Source: CALNZV01 sp942491115
GTDB lineage: Bacteria > Desulfobacterota > Desulfobacteria > Desulfobacterales > UBA5852
Direction of reading: 5' to 3'
DNA: 64,000 nucleotides
Assembly (NCBI GenBank): GCA_942491115.1
Contig: CALNZV010000001.1
Coordinates: 434,001 to 498,000, forward strand
In this document: piece after piece, positions 1 to 8,034 of the stretch
Layout of the letters: each line of letters opens with the position of its first letter
Numbering within the stretch: position 1 is the first letter of the stretch
Notes under the pieces: model-generated
The model's database searches: none
Told to the model about the DNA's origin: nothing
What the model saw: the letters and a program-made list of their open reading frames with translations, nothing else
Translations under genes and position numbers: made by a program

Positions 1-688
1 GAAGCTCTTCCGTCCGCTTTTCGATGCGATCCTCCAAATCATCGTACGCTTTTTTTAATTCCTCTTCTTTGCAGCGAAGGGCAACAACAGACGATTCCAA
101 CTCGGCCTGTTTTTCAGTCAGGCGATGATAGGTCTTTAGCCGTGTGGTTTCGAAAAGATAGGCAAAGAGGAAAACACACAGTACTGAAGGAACAAATCGA
201 ATGATGAAATCTTGACTGTACTGGGGATCTTCGGCCATCCACTGGAGAACGAGATAGATCACCGACGGAAGGAACAGGAGCCCATTTGCCATTGAGCCCC
301 ATTTTTTACCCATCAGATAAAGGGTGAAAATTGGAAAGGTATAATACCACAGGTAACCTGTCTGATTCACACCCCCAGTGACGAAAAGATAGAAATATAG
401 GCAAGTCATTATCGAGATGCCTACCGTCATTGGAATTTGGTGTTCTCCCGTCCGACGAAGGTAGACGATACAACATAAGAGCAATGCGGCTGCGGAAAGA
501 TCCAGCATCCCAACCAATAAACTCCCCCTGTAAACCGAAGCAACACCAATGATTGACAGGACCACGATCGCAAAAAGAGTGATGGAGTTAACTAAGATCA
601 GTTTTCTTGCATCTTCAGAGTCTTGATGTCGCCCAAAAATCCCTATCAGGAATATGTTCTCCAGGAGTCGCCTGATGGGCTGGTGCAT
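1..688 (-). CDS. Six-helix membrane sensor protein, N-terminal part (probable histidine kinase)
   Basis: The frame is open from an ATG at 688 to the window edge (229 codons) and continues beyond it. Six hydrophobic segments are visible at roughly residues 26-48, 52-75, 81-102, 106-122, 127-146 and 155-174, including the segment YLWYYTFPIFTLYLMGKKW. These are followed by a charged, coiled-coil-like stretch ending IEKRTEEL. This membrane-input-plus-coiled-coil layout is known in sensor histidine kinases and GGDEF proteins; the KAYDDLEDRIEKRTEEL type linker favours a histidine kinase, but the catalytic domain lies outside the window. The ribosome site before the ATG is weak (GAGACGAC), so the start is the least certain part. 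Confidence 0.75.
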   Translation of the reverse strand, partial: MHQPIRRLLENIFLIGIFGRHQDSEDARKLILVNSITLFAIVVLSIIGVASVYRGSLLVGMLDLSAAALLLCCIVYLRRTGEHQIPMTVGISIMTCLYFYLFVTGGVNQTGYLWYYTFPIFTLYLMGKKWGSMANGLLFLPSVIYLVLQWMAEDPQYSQDFIIRFVPSVLCVFLFAYLFETTRLKTYHRLTEKQAELESSVVALRCKEEELKKAYDDLEDRIEKRTEEL

Positions 689-1118
689 GTCGTCTCTATG
701 GGGCGTTGGGTTTGGTTTCCATGTCCATAACTAAGGAATACAATAATGCATGCTTATGGAATTGTGAACCTCGGCTCATTCATGACGGCCGTCGGGAATA
801 CCACTGAGATGACACGGAACATCCAACGATTCCAGTGTGGTTTCGTGGTCTTTACATCATCGCTTTCGGATCGATCACCCTGGCCGCACCGCCGAACGGC
901 TGTTTCTTCGAGATTCCGTGGGTTGGGGTTTCCTTCCCCTTAAGGTCCGAATTGAGGCCTCACCCCTGGGGCACACTCGAGTGGTCCATGGCAGTGCAGC
1001 GGACCTTTGGAAGCGGTGCTTGACCCGGTCCGCCTCTCCAATAACGACATGTCACTACCCTTGCAATGACAGTGCTAAATGATCGGCCACATGCCGGAAA
1101 CCAAAGGGATGGTGCCCT
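689..1118. other. Intergenic stretch without a recognisable gene
   Basis: Short overlapping frames exist on the plus strand, but none has a ribosome site or a recognisable product. It separates the sensor gene (reading left) from the small minus-strand gene ending at 1119. A hairpin GGTGCCC/GGGCACC with a 10-base loop lies at 1111-1134 over the stop of that gene; no T tract follows on the minus strand, so it is only a possible terminator. Confidence 0.5.
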
Positions 1119-1421
1119 TCAACTCAGGGGCACCGGGCGGATGGCATGGGTTTTTCTCAAGCTGAATTCGGTGCCGTCCCTCAGGGGAATTTTCGAAAAC
1201 AGGTCCGGCAGACGGTTCGGGTCCCGGTTCTCGGTGAGCTCTTGGATGAAATACTCGCTGATCTGAACGCTGAAGCGAGGATCGTCGTCATCAAGATAGA
1301 GGTGGAAGTACTGTCCGGTGATGGCGAGGGTGAAAATCTGATGAAACAGGATCTGAATTCTGGAACCAAACTGCGCCTTCAGCCTCATAAAATCCATTTC
1401 AAGATCGAAAGGCTGATCCAT
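1119..1421 (-). CDS. Small hypothetical protein
   Basis: This 100-residue protein is not recognised. It is acidic in its middle (a DDDD run near residue 44) and looks soluble, with no signal peptide or membrane helix. The ATG at 1421 is preceded at a good distance by AGGGAGG, which is the main reason to call it real; the amino acid mix is also protein-like, with alternating hydrophobic residues. It stands alone between two intergenic stretches. A hairpin (1111-1134) overlaps the stop codon. Function cannot be inferred. Confidence 0.6.
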   Translation of the reverse strand: MDQPFDLEMDFMRLKAQFGSRIQILFHQIFTLAITGQYFHLYLDDDDPRFSVQISEYFIQELTENRDPNRLPDLFSKIPLRDGTEFSLRKTHAIRPVPLS

Positions 1422-1605
1422 AGCCGGTCCTCCCTGGTTACCGGTGAAGAAACAAGCCGGGCAGTTGTCGGGTTGGCGCCTGATATCCGGTCTACCAGAG
1501 GGATACCAAGTAAAACAAGTTGAGACGGGTAATGAGGGTCAGGGGCAAGGCGCCGCCACCGGTGCAGAATCGGGCGTGGCCGGGTATGACACTGTCAAGA
1601 GTCCC

Positions 1606-2151
1606 CTATTCCCGCCAATGCTCCGGTCGATTCAACACATCCGCAACCATGACTTTACCCCTGACGCTTCCGAGCGAGCCGGCCCGCAGCTCGCAAACCA
1701 TCCATGCGTCGGCATGTTCCTCCGGAATCGGGTAGGGTGCATCAAAGCCCAGCGCCCCGGCCGGCTTGAACCCAAAGCGGGGGTAGTATTCCGGGTGTCC
1801 GAGGACGAAGAGTAAATCACCGCCGGATTCCGCCATCATCTTCATCCCTTCGTTGACGAGCTGCCGCCCGACTCCCCGGCCCTGGTCATCGGGTCTGACG
1901 GCAAGGGGAGCAAGGATCGACGCCGATCGGGATCGATCATTATCTGCAATTCTTGCCTTCGTAAACAGGACGTGCCCCACAGGCCGGCCGCCGTCTACCG
2001 CAAGGAGAGACAGCAGGGGCCTGGCTGTCGGGTCGATCAGCAACTCACTGACGAGGGATTCAATCTCAGGTCCCTTCTCTTCTCCAAAAGCTTCTCTTCC
2101 GACTGCCAGCACACTAGTCAAATCCGAGTCTGTGGCTTTTCTGATGATCAA
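1606..2151 (-). CDS. GNAT family N-acetyltransferase (YhbS-like)
   Basis: The 181-residue product begins IIRKATDSDL after a TTG codon and carries the GNAT acetyl-CoA loop in the form RPDDQGRGVGRQL near residue 90, followed by the C-terminal signature FVLGHPEYYPRFGF typical of the YhbS subgroup. It would transfer an acetyl group from acetyl-CoA to an unknown amine in the cytoplasm. The TTG start at 2151 was chosen because AGGAG sits 7 bases upstream and the protein then starts where family members start; an upstream in-frame start at 2205 would add 18 residues with no family counterpart. It is a single-gene transcript. Confidence 0.85.
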   Translation of the reverse strand: MIIRKATDSDLTSVLAVGREAFGEEKGPEIESLVSELLIDPTARPLLSLLAVDGGRPVGHVLFTKARIADNDRSRSASILAPLAVRPDDQGRGVGRQLVNEGMKMMAESGGDLLFVLGHPEYYPRFGFKPAGALGFDAPYPIPEEHADAWMVCELRAGSLGSVRGKVMVADVLNRPEHWRE

Positions 2152-2516
2152 TCGTGTTCTCCTATGGGTTCCGAGTGCCGATCCCCATCGATGCGGGCTG
2201 ACCATTCCTGCCGTTGGTAGATATGTCGTGCGAATGGCCGCCGGTATCGGTGACAGTTTAACCTAACCCACTGTAAAGTCAATCAATCGTTATAAAATAT
2301 CGGTTTGGCCCGATAGGATTGTAAAAATCGGTCCGTCTGGGAGAATTCACGGATTGTTTTCTGGCGTGGCATCGTCCGGGCCCCGAGTGCGCTCTTGAAG
2401 GGCCGGCCTTGGGAAGGCCAGGGGCGACGATTCCGGTCGACGGCAGTGGCCAGAAATATGGAAGTCGCTCTTGCCTTCAGTAGAATGGTTCAGCGGGGAG
2501 CGTTTGAGTCAGTCAG
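2152..2516. other. Intergenic stretch, no gene seen
   Basis: The stretch lies upstream of the acetyltransferase and downstream of the glycosyltransferase. It contains an AT-rich patch near 2280-2330 suitable for a promoter of the acetyltransferase gene and a small perfect hairpin GGCCTT-GGG-AAGGCC at 2405-2419. No open frame with a ribosome site was found. Confidence 0.5.
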
Positions 2517-3773
2517 TCAGGCCGCCTTGGCGCGGGGAAGCAATCGGGAAAGCTGCTCCCTTAGAAGATCGTAGGAGAAATGGCGCCTGGCAGTCTTGAA
2601 ATTGGTGTCGACCATTTGGGTCTTTCTGATGTCGTTCGACAACAGGCGACGAATGCTTTCGATCGTCTCCCCTGTTATTTTGTCGTCGAACGTGATGAAA
2701 TCGAAACCCTTGGGCTCGATATCCGTAACATAAATTTTATAGCGGTTCAGCACGATCGGCTTCTTGAGGTAGATCGCCTCCAGGAGCCCGTTGCCGAAGC
2801 CTTCCCAGGAACTGGGATAGGTGACGAGATCCGCGGCGGCGTAGACCTCCCAGAGGGAAAATTTTTCGGCTCGATCGAACCGGTTGGTGATGGGATCCGC
2901 CACCCGGTCGTGAATGAACCGGATGTCGATCCCTCGCTCTTTGCAGGTAGCGGTGATCCACTGATAATAATCCAACCCCTCATCGTCCACGCTGTGGGAG
3001 ACGATGAGCTTGCAGCGAGGATCGTTGAGACCGGTGATGATGTCTAGGGTCGCCCCGACCCCTTTTCTCGCCACCAGACGAGTGGGCTGGAGAACCATGA
3101 TATCGTCGCGGGCCAGTCCGATGGTCTCCCGGAGTTGCATCACACGGTACGGTTCGATCTCGGGCGGCTTCGAAAAATCCATGACATTGGGAATCAACTG
3201 GGATGAAAGGCCTTTTCTCTTCTTCAACTCGTTCTGCGCGAGGCTGTTGATCACCACATGGCGAACGGTGGGCAGTGGCGGCGGGAAGGCCTTGTGAACG
3301 ATGCTCCGATAACCGTTGAGGTGGAAGCGGCTTCGCTCCCATAAAAAATCGTGGTGGTGGGCAATGGTGGGGATCCCCGACCTCGAAATGACTTCGATCA
3401 GGGCAAACCCAAGGGGAAGCTGCATCGGAATGGACAGGGCGTTTTCCACGATCAGAAAATCGATATTGAAGGTGTTGAGAAAACCAACCAACGCCTCCTG
3501 AAGCGCCGTTTTCTCCTCGAGAATCATCGCCGCAACGTTACAGCCGTTTTTTTTCTCCTGGAAAACACAGCCGTTGATTCGCTGGTTCAATCCGGTTTTA
3601 AAGTGCGCCTTTTCTGCCAGATAGGTCACCGCATCACTTCTGTTTGACTCGCCGGCAAACCAGTAGCACCGGTGGCCGAGGCTTTCGAATACTTCCGACC
3701 ATTTAGCCGCCTCGAGGGATACGCCATCAATACCCGAGAATCGTGTTGACACAAATCCGATATTTAGCGGCAT
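2517..3773 (-). CDS. GT4 family glycosyltransferase
   Basis: The 418-residue protein has the GT-B layout of glycosyltransferase family 4: an N-terminal Rossmann-like half starting MPLNIGFVSTRFSGIDGVS, and a C-terminal nucleotide-sugar half with the E-x7-E type signature in SSWEGFGNGLLEAIYLKKP near residue 325. It should move a sugar from a nucleotide donor to an unknown acceptor. The N-terminal motif resembles retaining glycosyltransferases that act on small acceptors such as glucosylglycerate, but that assignment is only a possibility. The ATG at 3773 was chosen over the ATG at 3776 and a TTG at 3794 because AAGGGA then has a 6-base spacing. No sugar-pathway genes are adjacent. Confidence 0.85.
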   Translation of the reverse strand: MPLNIGFVSTRFSGIDGVSLEAAKWSEVFESLGHRCYWFAGESNRSDAVTYLAEKAHFKTGLNQRINGCVFQEKKNGCNVAAMILEEKTALQEALVGFLNTFNIDFLIVENALSIPMQLPLGFALIEVISRSGIPTIAHHHDFLWERSRFHLNGYRSIVHKAFPPPLPTVRHVVINSLAQNELKKRKGLSSQLIPNVMDFSKPPEIEPYRVMQLRETIGLARDDIMVLQPTRLVARKGVGATLDIITGLNDPRCKLIVSHSVDDEGLDYYQWITATCKERGIDIRFIHDRVADPITNRFDRAEKFSLWEVYAAADLVTYPSSWEGFGNGLLEAIYLKKPIVLNRYKIYVTDIEPKGFDFITFDDKITGETIESIRRLLSNDIRKTQMVDTNFKTARRHFSYDLLREQLSRLLPRAKAA

Positions 3774-3913
3774 CATCCGTCCCTTTCGTGGCAAACAGCG
3801 GTTGAGGTGAACCGAGACAGGTCGATTATTCCTTGGGAGTTACGGTGACGCTTATTTTAATTCTCCACAGGTACAGCAAAAGTCATGCACAAAATTGGAT
3901 TTTCACTTCTGTA

Positions 3914-3929
3914 ATATATTCGAATATAT
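3914..3929. promoter_or_regulatory. 16-bp perfect palindrome in AT-rich promoter region
   Basis: ATATATTCGAATATAT is a perfect palindrome centred at 3921/3922, in an AT-rich island that stands out from the GC-rich surroundings. It lies 141 bases upstream of the glycosyltransferase start and just upstream of the decayed lipoprotein gene's 3' end. It could be an operator for a dimeric repressor, or simply part of a promoter. There is no direct evidence for binding. Confidence 0.35.
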
Positions 3930-4017
3930 ACAAACATCTTCTTCTCGCTTTTTATGTCTTGCAGAGGGCAACTATTTCCAAAAAGCCATAGATGTGTAAA
4001 AAGATTTACCCATATGA

Positions 4018-4448
4018 CTATGGATGATCCACAGGTCCTGGGGAGAGGTTGATGAGGACGGTGGCGTGGGAAACGCTGACGACCGATAGGGGCATGGAGA
4101 AGGGAGCGAACGGCGAATTCGCAATTGCTCGGGCCATGGTATTTTGACGGGCAAGGTCCCCTGAAGTGTCCCTTAGCACCGGGAGCGATAACGTCATTTC
4201 CCGGGCACGGAATTTACCCCGCCCGCCGTTATCGAAACCCGGCATGTCGAGATCGGTGAGACAGACCTCCAAGTGCCGGGTTCCCGGTGGAATCCCGATC
4301 ACCCGGATTTCAGAGGAGAACTCACTGCGTTCGTTTTGTTTGGCCCAATTGAACTGAAGCGCCAACTCAACGGCTCTTTGTTTTGCTGACACGAGGCAAG
4401 GGCAGCCCACCCCATCAGGGTCAAGACAGCCGCCATCGGAGCTGGCAT
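4018..4448 (-). pseudogene. Decayed lipoprotein of the phosphatidylethanolamine-binding (PEBP/YbhB) type
   Basis: Three successive minus-strand frames give pieces of one protein. From the ATG at 4448 comes a lipoprotein signal (MPAPMAAVLTLMGWAALASC). The next frame continues with ALQFNWAKQNERSEFSSEI, IPPGTRHLEVCLTDLDMPGF and DNGG. A third frame continues VIAPGAKGHFRGPCP and a tail with HGPSNCEFAVRSLL. The GTRHLEV..LTDLDMP and RGPCP pieces are characteristic of PEBP-like proteins, in that order. Two frameshifts are therefore needed, and no intact frame remains. It lies about 115 bases from repeat copy A. Sequencing error is the alternative to true decay. Confidence 0.6.
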
Positions 4449-4562
4449 TGGAGAGATATAAAAGAGGGGGATGTCGGCAGCGCTTCCGTTATGGTGGAAA
4501 AGCCATTATTGTATAGTCAACAATCGGTCCGGCAACGGAGTCAGCCCATCGATATCCCATTC

Positions 4563-4823
4563 TAGCCCGGATATGTCACGTGTTGGCGGCGTTCATCGGC
4601 CAGGCATTCAAAGGCGCCGCCGACCGTTGGTAATGCAAGCCCTTGATCACGGCGCATATGGAAGCCTCCGACGCGCCCCCAGGGGGACTATTTTTGGGGG
4701 GTTTAGCCATTCCGCCGGGGGACAAACGGCTCCCGGGGCTCTGCTACCGAAACAGGCGCTTAACATAAGATATCATATATTATTTTGACATTTAGAAAAA
4801 ATTGTCATGAACCATTCGGGCTA
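4563..4823 (+). mobile_element. 261-bp MITE-like repeat, copy A (full length)
   Basis: It begins TAGCCCGGATATGTCACGTG and ends CATTCGGGCTA, so that the two ends form an inverted repeat bounded by TA on both sides. The interior is GC-rich (CCCCCAGGGGG, CCGCCGGGGGAC) and the right third is AT-rich, containing ATATCATATATTATTTTGACA. The same 261-bp unit recurs at 11476-12840 (split by an IS), at 29163-29423 on the minus strand, and truncated at 41737-41907. The TA borders fit a non-autonomous element of the IS630/Tc1-mariner type; that class is an inference. A 71-codon frame starting at the ATG inside the left end is open in all full copies but shows no coding bias. Confidence 0.8.
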
Positions 4824-4981
4824 AACCGTTTGCGATTGTTCCGAATCCACTAGTCTGGGTCTTGGTCGCCCATGGGTATCACCGGAAACCGGCATCGCCA
4901 CCGCGGCGGCCAATGCGACCCGTGGACCTCTTGAAACGGTGCTGCCACTCACCAAACACCCTCTAAGCGAGGAGTCAAGCG

Positions 4982-5191
4982 ATGCCTTACGTCAACATTA
5001 AGATCACCGACGAAGAGACCCCCGTATCCGCGGATCAGAAGGCAAGGCTCATTGCCGACATCACCCAATTGCTGGTGGATGTCATCGACAGAGGCCCTCA
5101 ATCCACTGTCGTGGTCATCGAGGAAGTCAACACCGATAACTATGGTATCGGCGGTAAAACAGTCACCGCCATTCGGGCCAAAGGGAAATGA
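4982..5191 (+). CDS. 4-oxalocrotonate tautomerase family protein
   Basis: The 69-residue protein starts Met-Pro, so that after Met removal Pro1 is the N-terminal catalytic base of the tautomerase superfamily. MPYVNIKITDE, the central region and the C-terminal IEEVNTDNYGIGGKTV fit the 4-OT family, including the conserved Tyr-Gly-Ile-Gly-Gly segment. Members are hexamers that isomerise unsaturated alpha-keto acids; the substrate here is unknown. GAGGAG stands 7 bases before the ATG. The right end of repeat copy A points at this gene from 158 bases upstream and could supply part of its promoter. Confidence 0.9.
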   Translation: MPYVNIKITDEETPVSADQKARLIADITQLLVDVIDRGPQSTVVVIEEVNTDNYGIGGKTVTAIRAKGK

Positions 5192-5809
5192 TCCCCCGAC
5201 ATCCCGGCACCGGCAGTCGGCCGTGGGGATGGGGTGTTCATTTGCTCATAATCTTGAAATAGTTTGATATGTAGCCGTTCGTGTTTAATTTTAAAATTAG
5301 AAGTTGCCGACCTTCAACACCAACAAAACGCCGTGCGTCGGTTTAAAGCCACCAAAGGCCATTTTATCAACTGGAAGGTTCGGCAACGTTTAAAGGCTTC
5401 CTGAAGGAGCTGGTCCCGACCGCGCTTCGGGAAGCCTTCTTCCTGATGTCGGCCGTCGGATCATGATGACCAGCGTGGCATCCGATGCGAGCCGCATGTG
5501 AATGCCGTGTCACCACTCAAGCAGGGTCCCGGAGGGCCCTGATCTCCGAAACCGTAGGATGCTGGAGTCGGTTCTCCCGTCAGTGCCGTCAACGCGCTAA
5601 CGGATCGCCGTCATTTCCACTACGCCACCGTTTTCTCCACGACAAGCGCTTCCGGTATCCGGTCGCAATATCTTCGGAAACATCAGAACAGAGTAGGATC
5701 CGGCGAAAAGCCCCATGCCGTCGGCTGTGAGTCAACCTTTGGAAATGACGGGTCACGGTAGGCAGGTCCTAACCGATAGGAATACCCTTCGAAGAGGAGT
5801 CGCACATCA
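5192..5809. other. Intergenic stretch with an imperfect inverted repeat
   Basis: No frame here has a ribosome site or a recognisable product. An inverted pair, GTTGCCGACCTTC at 5303-5315 and GAAGGTTCGGCAAC at 5374-5387, is separated by 58 bases and differs by one base. The AT-rich part near 5270-5300 could hold a promoter. The rest may be decayed coding sequence, but no family could be named. Confidence 0.4.
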
Positions 5810-6172
5810 ATGACATCACCGGAATTCAACGTGAGTCGTTCCAACATCATTCTTTACTGCCGACACTGGGCTGAAACCGTCTCTTTTTACCGGGACATCC
5901 TCAAACTCGACACTGCATCCAAAAAGGATTGGTTCGTGGAATTTCGGTTGACCGAGAATGCATTTTTAAGCGTCGCGGACCAGAAACGGTCGACCGTGGA
6001 CAGCAGCAACGGAAAGGGGCTTACCGTGTCCCTGCAAATCGACGACGTGCGCTCAGCCCGATACCGTCTTGAAGATCTGGGTATAGAAACCAGTCCTGTC
6101 GAATGGCGCTGGGGAGCATGGGCCATTTTTCTTTACGACCCTGAAGGCAACCGGATTGAGCTGTGGTCGTAA
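5810..6172 (+). CDS. VOC (glyoxalase/bleomycin-resistance) family protein
   Basis: The 120-residue protein is one VOC domain of two beta-alpha-beta-beta-beta units. SNIILYCRHWAETVSFYRDIL is the first-unit signature, and WAIFLYDPEGNRIELWS at the C terminus carries the DPEGNxIEL motif with the metal-ligand Glu. VOC proteins bind a divalent metal and act as lyases, isomerases, dioxygenases or drug-binding proteins; the substrate cannot be told. GAGGAG lies about 10 bases before the ATG. It has no obvious operon partner. Confidence 0.85.
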   Translation: MTSPEFNVSRSNIILYCRHWAETVSFYRDILKLDTASKKDWFVEFRLTENAFLSVADQKRSTVDSSNGKGLTVSLQIDDVRSARYRLEDLGIETSPVEWRWGAWAIFLYDPEGNRIELWS

Positions 6173-6298
6173 TGACGTCCTCGTCAGCGATGCCCACGGC
6201 ATCCACCGTCGGTCGATGCCGATCGTCTGGGCAGCGGCCGGCGACCCGATTCTGGGACAACACGCCTATTCGATTGCCAACCCTTATGGAGGCAGATG

Positions 6299-6520
6299 AT
6301 GATCGAACCAAACGATACCGACAGTAATGACCTGACAACACGGCTCCACTCCAAAGCCGCCCGGGGGAAACCCCAAGGGTATGGGAAACATGGAGGCGAA
6401 CCCAAGGGGCTGCGCCTCAAATGCTGCCATTGGCCCCTGTCCATTCGGGTAACCCATGTCGATAGGGATTGGTACCGGTTTACCTTGGATCAAAAGGTCG
6501 ACGGCGATGATAAGGAGTGA
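6299..6520 (+). CDS. Possible small hypothetical protein
   Basis: A 73-codon frame (MIEPNDTDSNDLTTRLHSKA at the start) follows GGAGG with a suitable gap to the second of two adjacent ATG codons. The product is hydrophilic, rich in Lys, Gly and His in its middle, and is not recognised. An opposing frame of similar length rich in Pro and Gly exists at 6284-6493 but lacks a ribosome site. The call depends almost entirely on the ribosome site. Confidence 0.35.
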   Translation: MIEPNDTDSNDLTTRLHSKAARGKPQGYGKHGGEPKGLRLKCCHWPLSIRVTHVDRDWYRFTLDQKVDGDDKE

Positions 6521-6569
6521 GGGCAGGTGGAGGCTTCAACTCCCAACATCTGGGGGAGTTCCCTCCATG

Positions 6570-6947
6570 TCAACGGCGGTGGGTCCTTGCCAATCTGGCA
6601 TTCACGGTGCGGCGGTAGACGACGGAGAGAAACGGGCGAATCAGGGGCATTCCGATAAGCCGAGCCAATGGCCTCAACAACGGAACCTTGTTCATCAGCA
6701 GAACATAGGCATCCATTTCTGACACCACCCGGCGGGTTTCATCCTGAACGTGCAGTTCTCTTTTGGCCTTCCATGGATCGATGCCGCACCGTCGAAGGTC
6801 AGTTGTCGGATCGCTGATGTCGACCCAACGGATCCCTGTCCTTTTCCGGCCCGCCAGCTTTTCGTAGGTCTTCCTGTCTCTGATGCAACTCGCGCAGGCA
6901 CCGTCATAGAAGACGGTGATCGGGTGTGGGTGGGCGTCTTCAGCCAT
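6570..6947 (-). CDS. DCC-family thiol-disulfide oxidoreductase-like protein
   Basis: The 125-residue protein carries near its N terminus the motif that defines the DCC family (DUF393): ITVFYDGACASCIRDRKTYE, with Asp-x2-Cys-x2-Cys. The fold is thioredoxin-like and the two Cys residues are the presumed redox pair. The C-terminal half has LLRPLARLIGMPLIRPFLSV, typical of the family. The partner is unknown. The ATG at 6947 was chosen because the family motif begins shortly after it; the open frame extends upstream to 7118 but that part overlaps the next minus-strand gene. The ribosome site (GGATGG) is weak. Confidence 0.8.
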   Translation of the reverse strand: MAEDAHPHPITVFYDGACASCIRDRKTYEKLAGRKRTGIRWVDISDPTTDLRRCGIDPWKAKRELHVQDETRRVVSEMDAYVLLMNKVPLLRPLARLIGMPLIRPFLSVVYRRTVNARLARTHRR

Positions 6948-7006
6948 TTTCCATCCAATGCTAACCCTCGCCGCTGCGGACAGCCGGTCGGATGACATCG
7001 TCGGCG

Positions 7007-7258
7007 CTAGTCTCTGGGGTTGGGATTGTTTTGGGTCAATCGAACCTTCCCCAGGAGATATTTTGAGATCTTCAACTCCTTCAAGGGTGCACTGGACCAC
7101 TTGGAAATTCGGATCCACCCTTGCCGCCTTTCATCGAGTTGGCGTCTATCCGACCGTCGACGATCCGGTCCCGAATACCGCAGCCGCCACAGTGACAGAC
7201 GTTTTCTCCGATCCTTTCCAGACCGCCTCTCAATGAACTCCCGCTGAATGTTCCCCAT
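7007..7258 (-). CDS. Small Arg-rich protein with repeated RRSGKDRR-type motifs
   Basis: The 83-residue protein has three basic clusters, ERRSGKDRRKR, GPDRRRSDRR and DERRQGW, followed by a hydrophobic-basic tail with ISKWSSAPLKELKISKYLL. The repeated D/E-R-R units suggest a nucleic-acid- or membrane-surface-binding protein, but no function is established here. A good ribosome site (GGAGAGG, 6 bases before the ATG at 7258) supports the start. It is followed after 59 bases by the DCC protein gene on the same strand, so the two may be cotranscribed. Confidence 0.65.
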   Translation of the reverse strand: MGNIQREFIERRSGKDRRKRLSLWRLRYSGPDRRRSDRRQLDERRQGWIRISKWSSAPLKELKISKYLLGKVRLTQNNPNPRD

Positions 7259-7647
7259 GATGGACCTCTCCTTTGTATGAGACAATCCACTTCCCTCTAA
7301 CCGTATGTCCTCGATAGAATACCGCAAGTCGAAGGGAATATCAAAGCCCTGGGGGATTCCCCGCCCGAACCCTCGAGACCCATATGGCCAGGATCGTCAG
7401 GTCGACCTGGGGGAGAGACAACCAACTGTGGGCGTCATGGTACCTCACCGCCATGGAAGGGCCATCGATCAGTGCGTTCCACCACAGCCGTTTACGGCGC
7501 AGAGCAAGGCCGACCCCTTGCATCCAAGATCCGGCTGCCCATGGGCAAAGACGCCTACCATAGCGAAGGCATCCCTTGGAAATCGCCACGCCTTGGATTG
7601 ATCCCCAAGACCCGGCGACCGGTGAACCCATTCACCCGTGCCGCCCA
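7259..7647. other. Intergenic stretch, no supported gene
   Basis: Several overlapping frames exist on both strands but none has a ribosome site or family signature. One minus-strand frame around 7341-7631 gives hydrophobic segments with Trp residues and could be a degraded membrane protein; this is not strong enough to annotate. The stretch lies between the RidA gene and the Arg-rich protein gene, both on the minus strand. Confidence 0.4.
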
Positions 7648-8034
7648 TCAGCCAACATAGGCATCCGCTTCCATCTCCACCAGCATTTCGGGTCGAATGA
7701 GTCCACGGACTTCGACCATGCTTGTGGCGGGCCGAATGGCACCGAAAACCTCTTGATGAGCCTTGCCGATGGATTTCCAATCCGCAATATTGATCACAAA
7801 CAGTCTTGTTCGAACCACGGTGGAACAGGAGGTGCCTGCCTGAACAAGGGCAGCCTCGATATTGCGCAGGCATTGAACCGCCTGGGCATAGGGATCGCCG
7901 ATACCGACGATGCACCCACTATCATCGGTTGCCGTCGTGCCCGAGACATGAACATAGGGCCCCACCTTGACGGCACGTGAATACCCAACGATTGCTTCCC
8001 ATTCGGTTCCTGATGATATATTTTCTCTCTTCAT
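7648..8034 (-). CDS. RidA/YjgF/UK114 family protein
   Basis: The 128-residue protein matches the RidA fold and length. It begins MKRENISSGTEWEAIVGYSRA, has GPYVHVSGTTATD near residue 25, the central Arg in TRLFVINIADW near residue 82, and the C-terminal LVEMEADAYVG with the conserved Glu. Family members deaminate reactive enamine/imine intermediates made by PLP enzymes; more distant members have other roles, and this one, with its altered C terminus, may not be a canonical RidA. GGAG precedes the ATG by 7 bases. Confidence 0.85.
   Translation of the reverse strand: MKRENISSGTEWEAIVGYSRAVKVGPYVHVSGTTATDDSGCIVGIGDPYAQAVQCLRNIEAALVQAGTSCSTVVRTRLFVINIADWKSIGKAHQEVFGAIRPATSMVEVRGLIRPEMLVEMEADAYVG

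Noticed and set aside
2311..2318. Octamer CCGATAGG, seen several times in the window (for example near 4082, 5773, 9526, 58603)
   Set aside because: It seems somewhat frequent in intergenic DNA, but there is no fixed spacing or strand pattern and no count against background could be made.
7341..7631. Minus-strand frame with Trp-rich hydrophobic segments
   Set aside because: No ribosome site and no family recognised; it may be a remnant, but the evidence is too weak.
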